Under the pieces are notes generated by a model. That model did no database searches. It was not told where the DNA came from and saw nothing but the letters and a program-made list of their open reading frames with translations. Shown here in pieces: positions 6,911 to 7,917 of a stretch of DNA of 7,917 nt; position 1 is the stretch's first letter, and every line of letters starts with the position of its first letter. The translations under genes were made by a program, and so were the position numbers. Source of the DNA: Bacteroidota bacterium (GTDB lineage Bacteria; Bacteroidota; Ignavibacteria; Ignavibacteriales; Ignavibacteriaceae); the NCBI GenBank assembly GCA_021793635.1, contig JAJYSI010000141.1, positions 1 through 7,917 on the forward strand, in the 5' to 3' direction.

Positions 6911-7327
6911 TTACTGAAGCTGTAGCAAATAATCGGCAATCTTGCCAAGGTTTTTTACATCAATATTATTAAATGACGGCATCATGATCTGATATTTTGC
7001 CCTATAATTTTTAAATCTTTCTGACGACATAAAAGAACTTGGATTGCGAAGATAATTAATCAAATTATCTCTTGACCAATATTTTTTAACGCCGTGTATA
7101 TTTGGGGCCATTTTAGTGCCGTTTAGATCTGCGCCGTGGCAACTGGTACAGCCAATACTTGATATTAAATCCTCTGCTGTTGACGGCTGAGCTGATTGCC
7201 CCATTTGCGGAGCTACTCCAGTGGAAGGTTTAACCTGAACGTCGGAACGCACGGTAACTTTTTCAAGGAGAAATAAAATTAAAAAGAGTCCTAAAAAAGC
7301 AGCAACCCAGATTTGAGGTTTAGTCAT
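6911..7327 (-). CDS. Membrane-anchored small monohaem cytochrome c
   Basis: A 138-residue electron carrier on the minus strand. Residues about 6-22 form one long hydrophobic segment with no clear cleavage site, so the protein is probably held in the inner membrane by this helix with its haem domain in the periplasm. A Pro/Gln/Ser-rich linker (about 30-50) leads to the cytochrome domain, with CTSCH at 60-64 and HGADLNGTKMAPNIHG typical of class I cytochromes. The probable axial methionine is M115 or M116 in YQIMMPSF. It is clearly different from the two NosC-like cytochromes and not a recent duplicate of them. GGAA lies six bases before the ATG. A large dyad sits at 7358-7385, 31 bases upstream of the start. 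It may pass electrons between inner-membrane complexes and periplasmic carriers; its partner is not identifiable here. Confidence 0.88.
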   Translation of the reverse strand: MTKPQIWVAAFLGLFLILFLLEKVTVRSDVQVKPSTGVAPQMGQSAQPSTAEDLISSIGCTSCHGADLNGTKMAPNIHGVKKYWSRDNLINYLRNPSSFMSSERFKNYRAKYQIMMPSFNNIDVKNLGKIADYLLQLQ

Positions 7328-7352
7328 AATTATTTCCGGTATTTATTTCATC

Positions 7353-7385
7353 AAAAAATCTATCTTTTACCGGGTAAAAATAGAT
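7353..7385 (-). promoter_or_regulatory. Large dyad with T-run just upstream of the anchored cytochrome gene
   Basis: TTTTACC (7365-7371), one central G and GGTAAAA (7373-7379) form a perfect dyad. It extends outward through ATCTAT (7358-7363) and ATAGAT (7380-7385) with a single unpaired C at 7364. Read on the minus strand, six T residues follow immediately (7358-7353). It is therefore either a repressor or activator site over the promoter, a leader attenuator, or the terminator of a transcript coming from the repeat region to the right. Confidence 0.5.
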
Positions 7386-7618
7386 AATAATCACGACATT
7401 TACTTCATGCTTTTAGTTGTACTTTAGCTTAATATGCACTGCTGTCCAAAATAATTTTAGAATTTATAATAATCTGCGAAATTATTCGGGATTCTTATTT
7501 TATATAATACACTCCAGAACAATCCATCATATTTCGTCCACACGCAATTGCCTTAACAAGGATCTAAGAGCCGCACATATAGGACACAAAGACCGATGAC
7601 ATTCTTTTGATAATGTTC
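7386..7618. other. AT-rich spacer without a recognisable gene
   Basis: I see no coding region here. Short open frames exist, but they have no ribosome-binding site and no recognisable protein character. Near the right end the minus strand reads GGTCTTTGTGTCC (7593-7581) followed by TATATGTGCGG. I set this aside as too short to call a repeat. The stretch presumably carries the promoter of the anchored cytochrome gene, but no clear TTTG/TAnnTTTG pair is present. Confidence 0.5.
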
Positions 7619-7653
7619 TTCTATAAATTAATCATGTGTCGCTCCTCCGGAGC
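7619..7653 (-). repeat. Hairpin-repeat unit 1
   Basis: On the minus strand GCTCC-GGA-GGAGC (7653-7641) forms a five-base stem with a GGA loop. It is followed by GACACAT and, after a five-base insertion relative to the other copies, ATTTATAGAA. It shares loop and tail with units 2-4. Confidence 0.7.
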
Positions 7654-7670
7654 TTTGTTCTTTTTTCTAT

Positions 7671-7702
7671 CTTTTTCTACTAATATGTCACCGCTCTGCG
7701 GT
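7671..7702 (-). repeat. Hairpin-repeat unit 2
   Basis: On the minus strand ACCGC-AGA-GCGGT (7702-7690) is followed by GACATATTAGTAGAAA. The arms differ from the other units at several positions, yet every base pair is kept. Its hairpin starts 49 bases from that of unit 1, in the same orientation. Confidence 0.75.
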
Positions 7703-7720
7703 TCTGACCGTTTTACGGAG

Positions 7721-7774
7721 CATGATACGTTTGCGGGGTATGACACGTTTGCCCCGTTTGCGGGGTTTGCGGGG
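7721..7774. repeat. GC-rich short tandem-repeat core
   Basis: TGATACGTTTGC (7723-7734) is repeated with one change as TGACACGTTTGC (7741-7752), an 18-base period. TTTGCGGGG occurs three times (7730-7738, 7757-7765, 7766-7774), the last two adjacent. GCCCCG-TTTG-CGGGG (7751-7765) is palindromic. This is a sharp GC-rich island in otherwise AT-rich spacer, placed between the inward and outward hairpin-repeat pairs. Confidence 0.6.
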
Positions 7775-7827
7775 CATCCACAATTATGAAAGCCAAGAGC
7801 ACCATAATTTATGATTCTATCAAAAAA

Positions 7828-7856
7828 GCCCCAGAGGGGCGATACATTAGTAGAAA
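7828..7856 (+). repeat. Hairpin-repeat unit 3
   Basis: GCCCC-AGA-GGGGC (7828-7840) followed by GATACATTAGTAGAAAT. Same layout as unit 2 but on the opposite strand and with different arms. Confidence 0.75.
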
Positions 7857-7882
7857 TAATTATACCCCAAAAATACCTATGA

Positions 7883-7910
7883 GCCCCGGAGGGGCGAAAC
7901 ATTTATAGAC
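7883..7910 (+). repeat. Hairpin-repeat unit 4
   Basis: GCCCC-GGA-GGGGC (7883-7895) followed by GAAACATTTATAGAC. Its hairpin starts 55 bases after that of unit 3. The window ends seven bases later, so further copies may follow. Confidence 0.72.
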
Positions 7911-7917
7911 AATATAA

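Noticed and set aside
7417..7599. Plus-strand open frame of 60 codons in the spacer
   Set aside because: It has no ribosome-binding site, no recognisable motif and a chance-like composition.
7607..7789. Plus-strand open frame of 60 codons over the same region
   Set aside because: It is also a read-through of the repeat cluster, with a repetitive composition (TFAGYDTFAPFAGFAG) caused by the tandem repeats.
7621..7902. Minus-strand open frame of 93 codons at the right end
   Set aside because: It runs straight through the hairpin repeats and the GC-rich core. Its residues (NVSPLWGF, ANPANGANVSYPANV) are translations of the repeats, and it lacks a ribosome-binding site.
1..7917. CRISPR array, tRNA or rRNA gene, insertion-sequence transposase
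   Set aside because: I saw no regularly spaced long direct repeats, no cloverleaf or rRNA-like segments, and no transposase frame on either strand.

Overview
The window is AT-rich bacterial DNA with short genes spaced by AT-rich intergenic regions. It most likely comes from the Bacteroidota/Ignavibacteriota/Chlorobiota lineage. Two upstream regions carry the Bacteroidota-type promoter pattern (TTTG about 19-20 bases before TAnnTTTG). Several genes nevertheless have strong Shine-Dalgarno sequences (AGGAGG, GGAGGAG), which is less typical of Bacteroidota proper and makes an Ignavibacteria-like organism my preferred guess. That assignment is inference; no marker gene is present.

Left part (1-2615): the 5' end of an exported protein of unknown function reads out of the window on the minus strand, behind a well-formed promoter. 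A 390-base divergent spacer follows, holding an orphan terminator-like hairpin. Then comes a complete M13 (neprilysin/PepO-type) zinc metallopeptidase with its own terminator.

Centre (2616-5636): this is an electron-transfer neighbourhood. A 442-residue outer-membrane beta-barrel with one N-terminal CxxCH haem motif (a fused cytochrome-porin, Cyc2-like in architecture) is followed after 58 bases by a soluble periplasmic monohaem cytochrome c and a strong terminator. A paralogous cytochrome c with a probable lipoprotein signal comes next. The two small cytochromes are about 56% identical by eye over the haem domain and resemble the NosC-type class I cytochromes of clade II nos clusters. A reasonable model is a route between an outer-membrane haem porin and periplasmic or membrane-tethered carriers; direction and substrate are unknown. 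The long leader of the porin gene holds three TGTCAA half-sites spaced exactly 10 bp apart, a candidate operator.

Right part (5637-7917): a class I (FbaB/DhnA-type) fructose-bisphosphate aldolase lies convergent to a fourth haem protein, a small membrane-anchored monohaem cytochrome c on the minus strand. That gene has a large dyad just upstream of its start. The last 300 bases hold no convincing gene. They contain four copies of a short hairpin repeat, two on each strand, around a GC-rich tandem-repeat core. The hairpin arms differ between copies but stay perfectly paired, and the RGA loop and the downstream GAYAYATT..TAGA tail are conserved. This cluster is the most unusual non-coding structure in the window.
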